Below, piece by piece: positions 17,526 through 26,640 of a DNA stretch of 42,026 bases. Below the pieces are notes generated by a model. It had not been told where the DNA came from. It did no database searches and was given only the letters and a program-made list of their open reading frames with translations. Where the stretch lies: contig JAUSOA010000214.1 of the NCBI GenBank assembly GCA_030656435.1, positions 1 to 42,026 on the forward strand. The letters run 5' to 3'. Origin of the DNA: Acholeplasmataceae bacterium. GTDB taxonomy: Bacteria; Bacillota_I; Bacilli_A; Acholeplasmatales; Acholeplasmataceae. The position numbers and the translations under genes are program-made. Within the stretch, counting starts at the first letter, position 1, and each line of letters opens with the position of its first letter.

Positions 17526-19181
17526 TCATTGCTCCTTTACGATTGCTTTATCTCCGAAGTATTCCTTAGCTAGGGAAATGATTTCGGGTTCTTTTTTTTC
17601 TTCGTTTTCTAATTCTATGTATAATTTTAAATCATAGGGCGGGAGTTTAGGTTTCTTACTACCCTTCTTCCAAAGATCTACGTAAACCTCTTTGATGACT
17701 AACCAGTCAGTTTTAAGGATTGCGATGATGTCATCAACCAAATGAGACTTGCTATTGAATACCTCTAATGCCATCTTCTTTGTTTCTGGTTCTAATATCC
17801 GTTTGCATAGATTGATATCATCATAAACAATAAGCATCGTCTGATCAGATACCGCCTCTAATTCTCCTTGGGAAAGAAGATAGGCGACCATTTTTAAATG
17901 CGATTTGGGATAGTTCTTTAAATGATCCCAACCTGTTAAGAGTTTCGCTTTTTTCTCTTTGTCATTCCCATTCAGTACTGTTTCAACTTCTTTAATTGTA
18001 ACGAGCGCTTTCCGATTACTTTGTTGAACCACTTGTTTAGGTTGTACCTTCATTTGCTGCTTTAATTCTGAAACTGAGTTTTTTAAGTCTTGGATGGTTG
18101 CATCAAAGTCTATGTATTTTGCAGTTTGGTGCTCCATCATCTTAATTAATGCAAGCTCCATGTAAGCACGTTTTTGGTGAGTCGTTTTCATATCAATTTG
18201 TAATTGATTTAAAATTTCTAAGTAGAAATAAATTCGATCGAATGAAAAGACACTTAAAATCTCTTTATATTTGCTGTGTTCTACCTTAGTTGTTTTTTCG
18301 ATGAGAATATCTCGAAGTGCTAAGATCAAATCATTTGCTATTCTACTGATTTCCTTGCCTTCAGCGAGTAAATCCTTTAGTAAAATCATCGAACTACTGA
18401 TTTCTTTATTCGATATTGCAGTTAATAATGCCGTAATCGCTTTTTTAGACACACTTCCTGAAACCTGGTGAACATCCTCTTCAGTGATTGAGTCACCTGA
18501 ATAAGATATGGATTGGTCAAGTAAACTAATCGCGTCTCTTAACCCACCTTCAGCATTTTCTGCAACTGCATAAATCGCTTCATCAGAAATTTTAATATTT
18601 TCTTTCAATGCAATTTGTTTAAGCTTTTCAATAATGTCGTTGGTTTCAATGTTTTTAAAATCGAAGCGTTGACATCTCGATAAAATTGTTGGTGGAATTT
18701 TATGAACTTCAGTAGTTGCCAAAATAAATATAACATGTTTTGGCGGTTCCTCTAAAGTCTTTAATAGTGCGTTAAACGCACCAGGTGTTAGCATATGGAC
18801 TTCATCGATGATATAAACTTTATATCTTCCGACAGAAGGCATGTATTTGACTTTGTCTCTTAAATCTCTAATCTCATCGACACCGTTATTTGAAGCAGCG
18901 TCGATTTCGATGACATCAGGAATATTACCATTATCGATACCCTTACAAATATCACATTCATTGCATGGTTCGATAGAGGGTTGGAGTGTACAGTTTACTG
19001 CTTTTGCAAATATTTTTGCAATAGAAGTTTTCCCTGTACCTCTTGGTCCACTGAATAAATAAGCGTGGGCAATTTTATCATGCAACAATGCATTTTGAAG
19101 TGTTTTGATGATTACTTTTTGTCCAGATACTTCACTAAATGCTCTTGGACGGTAAGCACGATATAATGCTACATATGCCAT
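17526..19181 (-). CDS. dnaX: DNA polymerase III subunit gamma/tau
   Basis: DnaX is the ATPase of the clamp loader that opens the beta sliding clamp. Walker A GPRGTGKT is at 45-52; the zinc-binding cysteines are 64, 73, 76 and 79; VYIIDEVHML gives Walker B and LSRCQRFDF the arginine-finger (SRC) region. The chain has 551 residues, so a tau-like C-terminal part is present. It ends in TGA; if TGA were read as Trp the frame would run through ybaB, so this gene supports the standard code. GAGGG precedes the ATG. Confidence 0.96.
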   Translation of the reverse strand: MAYVALYRAYRPRAFSEVSGQKVIIKTLQNALLHDKIAHAYLFSGPRGTGKTSIAKIFAKAVNCTLQPSIEPCNECDICKGIDNGNIPDVIEIDAASNNGVDEIRDLRDKVKYMPSVGRYKVYIIDEVHMLTPGAFNALLKTLEEPPKHVIFILATTEVHKIPPTILSRCQRFDFKNIETNDIIEKLKQIALKENIKISDEAIYAVAENAEGGLRDAISLLDQSISYSGDSITEEDVHQVSGSVSKKAITALLTAISNKEISSSMILLKDLLAEGKEISRIANDLILALRDILIEKTTKVEHSKYKEILSVFSFDRIYFYLEILNQLQIDMKTTHQKRAYMELALIKMMEHQTAKYIDFDATIQDLKNSVSELKQQMKVQPKQVVQQSNRKALVTIKEVETVLNGNDKEKKAKLLTGWDHLKNYPKSHLKMVAYLLSQGELEAVSDQTMLIVYDDINLCKRILEPETKKMALEVFNSKSHLVDDIIAILKTDWLVIKEVYVDLWKKGSKKPKLPPYDLKLYIELENEEKKEPEIISLAKEYFGDKAIVKEQ

Positions 19182-19210
19182 CTGTAAACCCTCGCTTTCT
19201 TTCTTTTCTA

Positions 19211-19219
19211 ATTATAACA
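19211..19219 (-). promoter_or_regulatory. dnaX operon promoter
   Basis: The minus strand reads TGTTATAAT (extended -10) with TATAAT at 19216-19211, about 30 bp upstream of dnaX. A clear -35 is not visible. The 106-bp gap is too short for the scr (SRP) RNA found next to dnaX in Bacillus. Confidence 0.55.
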
Positions 19220-19287
19220 CATATTATATTCAATAATATGATATAAAAATGGAAATTAGACTATATTTTGCAAAATGAATTTGTTGT

Positions 19288-20634
19288 TTATTTTCCTAAA
19301 CAAAATTTTGAGAATAGTTCAGTCAGTAAGTCACCTTCATAATTTTCACCTAATATTTCACCTAATGCTCTCCAGGCTGAGGTGAGATCAATTGCGTAAA
19401 CATCAACTGGCATGTTTAAGGCGATCGACTTCAATACATTCTCTAAGGATTCCTTTGCTTCTTTAACTTTCATAATATGTCTAATATTGGATAGGTAATT
19501 AAAATCACGCTGTCCAATATCTTCTAATGATAGAAGTTTGAGTATTGCTTTTTCTAATTCTTTGAGTCCTGATTTTGTAATCGTCGAAATCAGCATACCC
19601 TCTTCCATCGATAAAGCTTTTGGCAAATCTGATTTATTAGCGATAATTATTCTTTTTTTATCTTTTGTAAGTTCTAAAAGTTCTTTGTCTTCTTTAGTCA
19701 GTGCTTTACTTTGGTCTAGAACAAGAAGAACTAACTCGGCTTCATGAAGTGCCTTCATTGAGCGATCTACACCAATTCTTTCTACAATATCAACAGTCTC
19801 TCTAATGCCTGCTGTATCGATTAATTTCAGTGTGACTCCACTGATATTAATATAGGCTTCAATCGTATCTCTTGTTGTTCCTTCAATCTCGGTAACGATT
19901 GCTTTTTCCTCGTCTAGTAGTGCATTTAATAAGCTGGATTTACCAACATTCGGCTTCCCGATAATAACAGTTTTTACGCCTTCTCTAATCAATTGATTCT
20001 TATGAGACTCAACTAAGAGAAGGTCTATCTCTTTGATTAGTTCTATAGTTTTGGGCTCGATAATTTCCTTGTTCATCACTACAGCATCATCATATTCAGG
20101 ATAATCAATATTGACTTCTATTTGAGCAATGATGGTTAATAGCTTCGATCTTAAATTGCGAATTAATCTTGAGGTTTCCTTTTGAACACCTAGGTTTGCA
20201 ATCTTTAATGCCTGCTCACTTTTAGCGTGTATGAGATCCATTATGGATTCCGCTTCAACCAAATCAATTCTTCCATTTAAGTACGCTCTTTGTGAAAACT
20301 CGCCTGGTTCAGCAAGTCTGATATCTAGTGATAATATTCTTTCTAAAACCTTTTGCGTGATTAAAATACCACCATGTGTAGATACCTCTACCATATCTTC
20401 AGCAGTGAATGTTTTAGGTGCCTTTAGTACGGCAACCATCACCTCATCAAGTATGCTACCATTGACATTTAAAATATGTCCATAATGCAGTGTGTGGCTG
20501 CTTACCTTATTCAAATTTCGCCCTTTAAAAATTTTGTTAAACTCAGAAATTGAGTTTTCACCTGTAATACGAATTACAGAGATTCCTGCTGTTCCAAAGG
20601 CTGTTGAAATTGCAGCAATCGTATCAAATTTCAT
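19288..20634 (-). CDS. mnmE: tRNA modification GTPase MnmE
   Basis: With MnmG, MnmE adds the carboxymethylaminomethyl group to U34 of certain tRNAs. The N-terminal folate-binding domain (1-118) is followed by a helical domain that is interrupted by a GTPase domain. G1 GKPNVGKS is at 226-233, the G2 region around EGTTRD follows, and G3 DTAG is near 274. The C-terminus ends FCLGK, keeping the invariant cysteine. The length of 448 residues is standard. It starts 3 bp after the MgtC stop, last in a five-gene operon. Confidence 0.97.
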   Translation of the reverse strand: MKFDTIAAISTAFGTAGISVIRITGENSISEFNKIFKGRNLNKVSSHTLHYGHILNVNGSILDEVMVAVLKAPKTFTAEDMVEVSTHGGILITQKVLERILSLDIRLAEPGEFSQRAYLNGRIDLVEAESIMDLIHAKSEQALKIANLGVQKETSRLIRNLRSKLLTIIAQIEVNIDYPEYDDAVVMNKEIIEPKTIELIKEIDLLLVESHKNQLIREGVKTVIIGKPNVGKSSLLNALLDEEKAIVTEIEGTTRDTIEAYINISGVTLKLIDTAGIRETVDIVERIGVDRSMKALHEAELVLLVLDQSKALTKEDKELLELTKDKKRIIIANKSDLPKALSMEEGMLISTITKSGLKELEKAILKLLSLEDIGQRDFNYLSNIRHIMKVKEAKESLENVLKSIALNMPVDVYAIDLTSAWRALGEILGENYEGDLLTELFSKFCLGK

Positions 20635-20637
20635 ATG

Positions 20638-21156
20638 CTATTCCTCGACTGTATTTGGTTTTCGACTCTTAACTTTAGGCTTTAATGGATTGAATCCTCT
20701 AGAAATATCCCTGAGTAAAATAAATGTAACCACAAAAAACCCAAGAATTCCGCCAATCATAATATAACCACTACCCAAAATCAACCCAATCATTGCAGTA
20801 AACCATATGGTAGCTGCTGTTGTAATTCCTTTAACAACATGAGATTGATCCTTGATGATTACACCAGCACCGACAAACCCGATACCTGTGATAACCTGTG
20901 CAATAATACGTTGTCCCTCTGGGTCAATCGATATTCCTGTGGATTGCAAAAATATTTGGTGCTCAAACATAAGACGCTGCATAATCGCAATCCCTGCACT
21001 TCCCATAGCAACCAATACATGTGAAGAAAGGCCTGCTGCTTTTCCTACGTTTTGTCTTTCTAGTCCCACAAATGCTGCGACTAAAAAGGTAATAACTAAG
21101 GGTAGGACAACCTTTAAAAGTATTTCCATTATGGATAAATTAAAATCTAAGATCAT
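20638..21156 (-). CDS. MgtC/SapB family membrane protein
   Basis: The protein has 172 residues with about four or five hydrophobic segments. It carries MgtC landmarks: VGLERQNVGKAAGLSSHVLV and the block ITGIGFVGAGVI. The family is linked to magnesium limitation and control of membrane ATP synthase in some pathogens, but most members are uncharacterised. The large C-terminal soluble domain of MgtC is absent, as in SapB-type members. AAGGGAG precedes the ATG. Its place between a tRNA thiolase-like gene and mnmE does not point to a specific role. Confidence 0.88.
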   Translation of the reverse strand: MILDFNLSIMEILLKVVLPLVITFLVAAFVGLERQNVGKAAGLSSHVLVAMGSAGIAIMQRLMFEHQIFLQSTGISIDPEGQRIIAQVITGIGFVGAGVIIKDQSHVVKGITTAATIWFTAMIGLILGSGYIMIGGILGFFVVTFILLRDISRGFNPLKPKVKSRKPNTVEE

Positions 21157-21193
21157 ATGATTCTCCCTTCAGTTTGATCTGATACATAAAACA

Positions 21194-22057
21194 TTAATCC
21201 TTTTTATTACGTTCCTTATACATTTGGTTAAAATGTGTTTTTTCTGAATTTTTAGTGTATCCCAATATCATTTCTAAATTGACATTGGTTGCTGCATTAA
21301 AGATATGATCATCTATATTCGGATTATCTTTTTTCATCGTCTCAATCATTTGTTTGATTTCTCTTCGTTTCGATGAAGTCTTTTCAGCAACGACAGTGCA
21401 TCCACAATTCATGGATTGAATGCCACTATACTTGAGCCATCTAATAATATCTTTTTCTTTAACAAACATCATCGGTCGAATCAATTCAATTCCCTCAAAA
21501 TTTTCTGCCTGAATTTTGGGAACCATGGTTTGAAAGGATCCGTTATAGAAAATGCTCATCAAAGTCGTTTCAATCACATCATCGAAATGATGTCCTAAAG
21601 CAAGCTTGTTGCATCCAAGTTCCTTTGCTGCGTTATATAAAAATCCTCTTCTCATTCTCGCACACATATAACAGGGGTTTTCTTTAGCGATTTTACCAAC
21701 AACACTAAAAACTTCTGAGTCTTTAATCGTTAATGGGATATTTAAGTAACTTGCATTCGATTCTAAGAGCTCTCTATTGACTTCTCTAAATCCTGGGTCC
21801 ATCGATAGAAAAACGAGTTCAAAGGGTATTTTATTATGTCTTTTTAGCTCTTGAAAAAGCTTTGCTAGTATTAAAGAATCCTTTCCCCCTGATATACCAA
21901 CTGCTATTTTATCACCAGGAGAAATTAATTCATACTCATTAATCGCTTGGACAAATGGTCTAAAAATATCCTTTTTATAGGTTTTTATTAAACTTCTTTC
22001 AATATCATCGAGTGGCAACTTTGGAGTCGTCACTGTAATGATTTCACAGGATGACAT
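21194..22057 (-). CDS. TtcA-like PP-loop tRNA thiolation protein
   Basis: The PP-loop SGGKDS (56-61) activates the tRNA base with ATP. Cys129 and Cys132 (PCYMC) and the pair Cys218/Cys220 (CGC) match the positions used by TtcA-family enzymes to hold an iron-sulfur cluster. TtcA makes 2-thiocytidine at position 32 of some tRNAs; whether this Gram-positive relative has the same target is unproven. The 287-residue length fits. The start follows GAAGGGG located in the end of the preceding DHH gene. Its neighbours include mnmE, another tRNA-modifying gene. Confidence 0.82.
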   Translation of the reverse strand: MSSCEIITVTTPKLPLDDIERSLIKTYKKDIFRPFVQAINEYELISPGDKIAVGISGGKDSLILAKLFQELKRHNKIPFELVFLSMDPGFREVNRELLESNASYLNIPLTIKDSEVFSVVGKIAKENPCYMCARMRRGFLYNAAKELGCNKLALGHHFDDVIETTLMSIFYNGSFQTMVPKIQAENFEGIELIRPMMFVKEKDIIRWLKYSGIQSMNCGCTVVAEKTSSKRREIKQMIETMKKDNPNIDDHIFNAATNVNLEMILGYTKNSEKTHFNQMYKERNKKD

Positions 22058-22060
22058 GAT

Positions 22061-23002
22061 TTATGCCCCTTCTTTATACTGTCTAACGACTTCTTCTACA
22101 TCTAGAATAAATTGAGGTAACTGTTCCCAGCCCTCTAATTTAGCACCAGAAGCTTTAGCATGTCCTCCACCACCATAACGGTTTGCAAGTTTATCAATAG
22201 TTGGTCCGTTCGATCTTAATCTAATTCTGATTTCATTTGGATATTCAATCATTAGGGCCCAAACTGGGAACCCTTGAATTCCTCCAATTAAACCGACCAT
22301 AGAAGCTGCTTGTTCATCAGTAACATTAAATTTTTCAATAATATCTCTAGTCATTTTAACGTAAATAAAACCGTCAGTGGTAACAAAATTAGAATAAACA
22401 TAACCCTTGAGTGCAATCATCTCTAACGATTCTTGAGAAAGTTTGTTGTCGATATATTCGACATCGACTCCCTTTTCAATTAGCATACCAGCAAGCTGGT
22501 GTGTTATTTTTGAGACACCTCTAAATCTAAATCTTCCAGTATCTGTAACGATACCTGTATATAATGCATTTGCACCATCTAGTGTTAGCTTTAACTCGCT
22601 CTTAAATTTATAGTAAAAATAGGCGATCATCTGTGCACAGGATGGGAAGGTTGTATCAACCCATCTTAAATCACCATAGTCATCAACAGGGATATGGTGA
22701 TCAATTTTAATCACTTCTTTTCCTAATGTATATCTTGAATCACTAATTCTATCCTTAACAGCTGTATCCACAACGATAGATAATGCCCCAACGTATGTTT
22801 CATCAGTTATCGTATCGACTTTGCCAACAAAATCAACAAAATCTGAAGTTTCACCAACAACATAAACCTTCTTATGAGGAAAAGAGTTTTGAATAATATT
22901 CTTTAATCCAAATTGTGCTCCATAGCAGTCACCATCTGGTCTTTTATGTCCATGAATGATAATTTGATCGTATTCCTTAATTTTATTTAATATTCTTTGC
23001 AT
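22061..23002 (-). CDS. DHH/DHHA1 phosphoesterase, NrnA-like (second copy)
   Basis: NrnA-type enzymes degrade very short RNA (nanoRNA), some cyclic dinucleotide products, and pAp. Motif I reads HGHKRPDGDCYG, the DHH motif reads DHHIPVDD, and the DHHA1 domain ends with GGGGHAKASG. I start the gene at ATG 23002 (313 residues), because AAAGGG precedes it and the N-terminus then aligns with its paralogue; an ATG at 23020 is possible. The start overlaps the upstream paralogue by 20 bp. The metal-binding residues look complete. Confidence 0.88.
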   Translation of the reverse strand: MQRILNKIKEYDQIIIHGHKRPDGDCYGAQFGLKNIIQNSFPHKKVYVVGETSDFVDFVGKVDTITDETYVGALSIVVDTAVKDRISDSRYTLGKEVIKIDHHIPVDDYGDLRWVDTTFPSCAQMIAYFYYKFKSELKLTLDGANALYTGIVTDTGRFRFRGVSKITHQLAGMLIEKGVDVEYIDNKLSQESLEMIALKGYVYSNFVTTDGFIYVKMTRDIIEKFNVTDEQAASMVGLIGGIQGFPVWALMIEYPNEIRIRLRSNGPTIDKLANRYGGGGHAKASGAKLEGWEQLPQFILDVEEVVRQYKEGA

Positions 23003-23942
23003 GTTCTCTTGCCCTTTCATCTAAATCTTTTAGGACTAAATCAACTTCAGTCCAGTCCTTTAGGCTTGCTCCACAAGCAAGGTTATGTCCACCACCGCCA
23101 TATTTTTTAGCGATATCGACAATAGTAATCCCTCTTGCTCTAAATTCTCCAACAATCAAGTTGTTTTCAACATCCTCAGTAAAGTTTGCCCAAATAGGAA
23201 CTTCCTTAATACCAGCCATTTGATTGACCATTCCTCTAGAGATTGCTTGAAATTCTAGCCCACTCTTTAGGATGATGTCTGCATCATTTTTACGATATGC
23301 TACATTGTGCTTTGTCATTTCAAAATTGGAAAACAAATTCTTAGTTTGTCTTTTTACAAGTGTTTCTGTGTAAATATAATCATAAAATTCTTGAAATGAT
23401 GGATTAAACCTTGTAATATAAGACGCTAGTTCAAATGTTTTACTTGCGTTATTTAAATATAGGAATCTGCCAGTATCTGTTACCATACCTCCATAAAGAT
23501 AAGTTGCAGCCTCTGGTGAAACACGAAGTCCAAATTCCTTAATGAAATCAACAATCATTTCTGAAGCAGATGCGAATGTTGGATCCTTATAAAATGCAGA
23601 AACATGCTCAACATCGGTATCGTTTTGGTGATGATCGATAATCACAACATCACTCGCTTTTAAATATCTATCGTCGCTAATCATTCTAGACACTGAAACA
23701 TCGGTGATAATAGCTAGCGCATTGATATAATACGCGTCTGGAATATCATGCATTTTAGCTTGATAAACCATTTCATTCATATCACCTACTACATAAACCT
23801 TCTTTTCAGGATAATTCTCCTTAATGGTTAAATATAAACCGTATTGGGAACCTATCGCGTCCATATCGGGTCTTAAATGTCTATGAATAATGATTTGGTC
23901 ATAGGATTGAATGAGTTCAAAAATTCTTTTTTTTATATTCAT
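22983..23942 (-). CDS. DHH/DHHA1 phosphoesterase, NrnA-like (first copy)
   Basis: This 319-residue paralogue of the next gene has motif I HRHLRPDMDAIG, the DHH motif IDHHQND and the DHHA1 end GGGGHNLACG. The two proteins share the same layout throughout, but many positions differ, so the duplication is old and their substrates may have diverged (for example nanoRNA versus pAp or linear dinucleotides). It is the first gene of the operon DHH-DHH-TtcA-like-MgtC-mnmE. A weak ribosome site (AAGGAAAGG) lies somewhat far from the ATG. Confidence 0.88.
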   Translation of the reverse strand: MNIKKRIFELIQSYDQIIIHRHLRPDMDAIGSQYGLYLTIKENYPEKKVYVVGDMNEMVYQAKMHDIPDAYYINALAIITDVSVSRMISDDRYLKASDVVIIDHHQNDTDVEHVSAFYKDPTFASASEMIVDFIKEFGLRVSPEAATYLYGGMVTDTGRFLYLNNASKTFELASYITRFNPSFQEFYDYIYTETLVKRQTKNLFSNFEMTKHNVAYRKNDADIILKSGLEFQAISRGMVNQMAGIKEVPIWANFTEDVENNLIVGEFRARGITIVDIAKKYGGGGHNLACGASLKDWTEVDLVLKDLDERAREHAKNIK

Positions 23943-23977
23943 ATTTTTATTTATTTCCTTTCCTTAAGTATTAGAAT

Positions 23978-23986
23978 AGTATAACA
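23978..23986 (-). promoter_or_regulatory. Promoter of the DHH-mnmE operon
   Basis: The minus strand reads TGTTATACT, an extended -10 with TATACT at 23983-23978, about 35 bp upstream of the first DHH gene. No good -35 box is seen. Confidence 0.5.
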
Positions 23987-23996
23987 TAAAGTGATG

Positions 23997-24023
23997 AAAA
24001 AAGCGATTAGGAACCGCTTTTTT
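23997..24023. terminator. Terminator at the end of the 266-residue membrane protein gene
   Basis: AAAAAAGCG (23997-24005) pairs with CGCTTTTTT (24015-24023). On the minus strand the hairpin is followed by Ts and includes the last codons of the upstream gene, ending the nuclease/membrane-protein transcript just before the DHH operon promoter. Confidence 0.75.
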
Positions 24024-24807
24024 TATAGTTAGATTGTTCTTTAATCAAGATGTCTGATGGCTTCTTTTTCCCAAGAAATTTCTTTTTAGCAAAGAATACG
24101 ATGTAGGTTGAAAGAATTAAAATAACGAGATAGGTAATCAGAGAAATCCAAAGAATATTGATATATGCATCCATTTCATGTGTGAATGCTGGATAAATAT
24201 CGAAATCAATGAGTTCTGTTAATGGAAGTCTATCATTTTGTTCATAATAGGAAGTTACTCTTCCCTCAATAATGAAATCCGATTCTTCTAAGGAAATGCT
24301 TTTCGTAAAAATAGTGTTCTTGTACTGGTCTAAAAGCATAATCTCGTTATAATTCTTTTCTAGAATAGTTTCCTTAGCTATTCCAAATTCGGTCTTAAGA
24401 TCATTTAAGCCCATCATAATATTTAATGTTCTAAATTTCATAAATTCAACATCAAGTTGATCTGTCCCATTTGAAAAACGAAGGTAGAATACTTGATTCA
24501 TTAAATCATCGCTTTTGAGCATAATATAAATATAAGATGAAACTACGATTTCTTGTCCACGCGTATTTGCATCAGCGATTTCATACATCGAAACTGTATA
24601 TCCAAGGCTATCGGTTTCAAATAACGCTGTTCTTTGATTATAATCTCTTGCACTACCATAGAAAAAGATGTCATCATGAATCTCAACAGCATGAGCTCCT
24701 TCATTTTCAAAATAGTTAATAGTCATCGCACCTCTTGCATAATCTAAGACAAACCAAAAGGTGAAGACCGCTAATAAAGCATAGACAACACGGCCAAAAA
24801 CTCTCAT
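24007..24807 (-). CDS. Membrane protein of unknown function, coupled to the nuclease lipoprotein
   Basis: This 266-residue protein has one membrane segment near the N-terminus (about 8-25) and one near the C-terminus (about 210-235). Between them is a domain of roughly 185 residues, probably extracytoplasmic, and after the second segment a short basic tail (KKKFLGKKK). Its ATG shares a base with the stop of the nuclease lipoprotein gene (TAATG), so the two are translationally coupled and probably work together or need similar amounts. I recognise no family. The last codons form part of the terminator. Confidence 0.75.
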   Translation of the reverse strand: MRVFGRVVYALLAVFTFWFVLDYARGAMTINYFENEGAHAVEIHDDIFFYGSARDYNQRTALFETDSLGYTVSMYEIADANTRGQEIVVSSYIYIMLKSDDLMNQVFYLRFSNGTDQLDVEFMKFRTLNIMMGLNDLKTEFGIAKETILEKNYNEIMLLDQYKNTIFTKSISLEESDFIIEGRVTSYYEQNDRLPLTELIDFDIYPAFTHEMDAYINILWISLITYLVILILSTYIVFFAKKKFLGKKKPSDILIKEQSNYKKSGS

Positions 24808-26429
24808 TAGCTATGAAGTCCTAACTGGTTGTCCTGTGCATATTTTTGTGCATCCTGGAACCAACGATATAAATATCTATTGTTATAGACTAGTTTTGTA
24901 TTTGAACTTAAATAATTCCATGAATATCCATTTTTAACAAGTAAATAATTAAGCATCTCACCATCCACCCATACATATCCTAAGGATCTTCCATATGTTT
25001 CAGTAGCACCTAGAAAAGGATCAGATTGAACATAGATGGTAGTTCCTGGTTTTGATAGATAGCTCGTTGTAAATGCTTTCGCCTCTAATCCCCAAGGTTC
25101 AACGATTGGATGAGTTTCTGGTGTGTCAACACCTAAGAATCTCATACGTGAAGTTCCTTCAAATCCAGGAGAAAAGCTTGCTGTATCTCCATCATTAATA
25201 CCTGTGACAGTAACTAATACCATACCTGATACAGTGGTTCCACCCCAAGCATTATTTAAATAGGTTAAATTCATATCAAATGTTTCGGGCTTTTCGAATG
25301 GGTGTTCTCCAAATGGAGTAATGAAGCTTGGAACGTATGCGACCCACTCTGATAAATTAAAGGTTCTTACACCGTGCGTTACGGCTTCTTCGCGAATAAA
25401 CATTTCATTCCACATCACAAATAACATATTGCCTAAATCATAGATTGTATCAATATAGGTATTATTCTTATATCTGAGTTGTACAACATCATTTCCGTCA
25501 TAAAGAAGTAAACTGCTTTCTTGATTCGCTTTATCCCTTAATGATTGAGATGATCCGCGATAGACTAAAACGTGGGTTCCTTTAGATTCAAGCATTCCAG
25601 ATAATTGAATTCTATGCGTTACCTCGTAGGAACCATCCATAAAGAGTGCGATGTGATAATTTGATAAATCGATTGTCGCATCTGTTGGATTATAGATTTC
25701 GATTGCTCTATTCACACCTTCACCAGAAAGGTATTTAGAGATAAATAGAGTTTCTGTATCATCAGTAAATGAATTTAGATATAGGTAAACAGTAATAATT
25801 CCTGATTCAGGAGCAGGATCACCAGTCTTTAAATTTTTGTATCCTGCGAATAAATCCTGTTGGAATTCATCATTTTCTATATATTCAAATGTATAGTTTG
25901 AAATAAAGTCATATTCTAGCGCTGCTTCAATCTCTCTTTTTAAAAGGTTAGTTAGGTCAGGAAGCAATGAACCATTCCAAGTGATGTAAACCTTGACTTC
26001 AGTCCCATGAGGAAGTAGATCTCCAGCAACATATCCCATATATCTAGAAAAATCATAATCATTTTTTGCAAAATTGTTTTCATAAACAAAATCGTAATCT
26101 ATTCCTAGATTATCAAGTATGGTAATAACCTCATCCCTTGTTTTATTAGCAAGAGTTGGAAGTGTTGTTCCATTATCTGCGATATAAATCTTAATGGTTT
26201 CTCCAGAAGTTACCTTTTTACCAGTAGCAAATCCGGATTCATAGCGAATAAATTCACCATGGGGAATTGATAGGTCAAATTCATATAATACTTCATAATC
26301 TAAATTTAATTCTGTTAATTCTGTGATTGCTTGTTCTTCTGTCTTACCTTGAAGGTTTGGAAGAAAGATATCTTTTGAGCAACCGGTTAATAGTAATATC
26401 AACAATACCATGGGGATTAATTTTCTCAT
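24807..26429 (-). CDS. Surface lipoprotein: PASTA-like repeats, lamin-tail domain and staphylococcal-type nuclease
   Basis: A signal peptide with lipobox LLTGC (Cys17) anchors the 540-residue protein outside the membrane. Three PASTA-like repeats (about 23-87, 88-153, 154-219) each follow the pattern LPxL...GxxxxxG..V..Y. A lamin-tail-like domain (about 226-345, with FISKYL...AIEIYNPTD) follows, then a thermonuclease domain (404-540). The nuclease keeps its key residues: Asp413 and Asp415 (NDGDT), Arg430, Asp435 and Glu438 (RFLGVDTPE) and Arg481 (TYGR). It should cut extracellular DNA or RNA with calcium. ATG 26429 follows AAAGGAG; an in-frame ATG at 26483 would hide the signal peptide. Confidence 0.85.
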   Translation of the reverse strand: MRKLIPMVLLILLLTGCSKDIFLPNLQGKTEEQAITELTELNLDYEVLYEFDLSIPHGEFIRYESGFATGKKVTSGETIKIYIADNGTTLPTLANKTRDEVITILDNLGIDYDFVYENNFAKNDYDFSRYMGYVAGDLLPHGTEVKVYITWNGSLLPDLTNLLKREIEAALEYDFISNYTFEYIENDEFQQDLFAGYKNLKTGDPAPESGIITVYLYLNSFTDDTETLFISKYLSGEGVNRAIEIYNPTDATIDLSNYHIALFMDGSYEVTHRIQLSGMLESKGTHVLVYRGSSQSLRDKANQESSLLLYDGNDVVQLRYKNNTYIDTIYDLGNMLFVMWNEMFIREEAVTHGVRTFNLSEWVAYVPSFITPFGEHPFEKPETFDMNLTYLNNAWGGTTVSGMVLVTVTGINDGDTASFSPGFEGTSRMRFLGVDTPETHPIVEPWGLEAKAFTTSYLSKPGTTIYVQSDPFLGATETYGRSLGYVWVDGEMLNYLLVKNGYSWNYLSSNTKLVYNNRYLYRWFQDAQKYAQDNQLGLHS

Positions 26430-26460
26430 AGTTTGTCTCCTTTCATATTTGGCAAGTATT

Positions 26461-26469
26461 ATTATATCA
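26461..26469 (-). promoter_or_regulatory. Promoter of the nuclease lipoprotein unit
   Basis: The minus strand reads TGATATAAT, an extended -10 with TATAAT at 26466-26461, located after the upstream terminator and about 32 bp before ATG 26429. The nuclease unit therefore probably has its own transcript. Confidence 0.6.
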
Positions 26470-26562
26470 TATTTGATAAACATTATATAAGATATAATGA
26501 TACGTGCATAGAAATTAAATCACTATACCTTATGATATTAATTGATTATTGGTACAAAATAG

Positions 26563-26594
26563 AAAAACCACCTTGGATTTCCAAAGTGGTTTTT
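26563..26594. terminator. Terminator of the ABC importer/large lipoprotein operon
   Basis: On the minus strand AAAACCACTTTGG pairs with CCAAGGTGGTTTT (one G-U pair) around a 4-nt loop and runs into Ts. It is the strongest hairpin in this region and separates the importer operon from the nuclease unit. The plus-strand sequence is also T-flanked. Confidence 0.88.
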
Positions 26595-26640
26595 GGTTTG
26601 ATATGTTGTTATTTTTCTCTTAAAATTTTTAAATTACTTA

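Noticed and set aside
19182..19287. Possible SRP RNA gene next to dnaX, as in Bacillus
   Set aside because: The gap is only 106 bp, is very AT-rich, and shows no SRP Alu-like or GNAR tetraloop helix.
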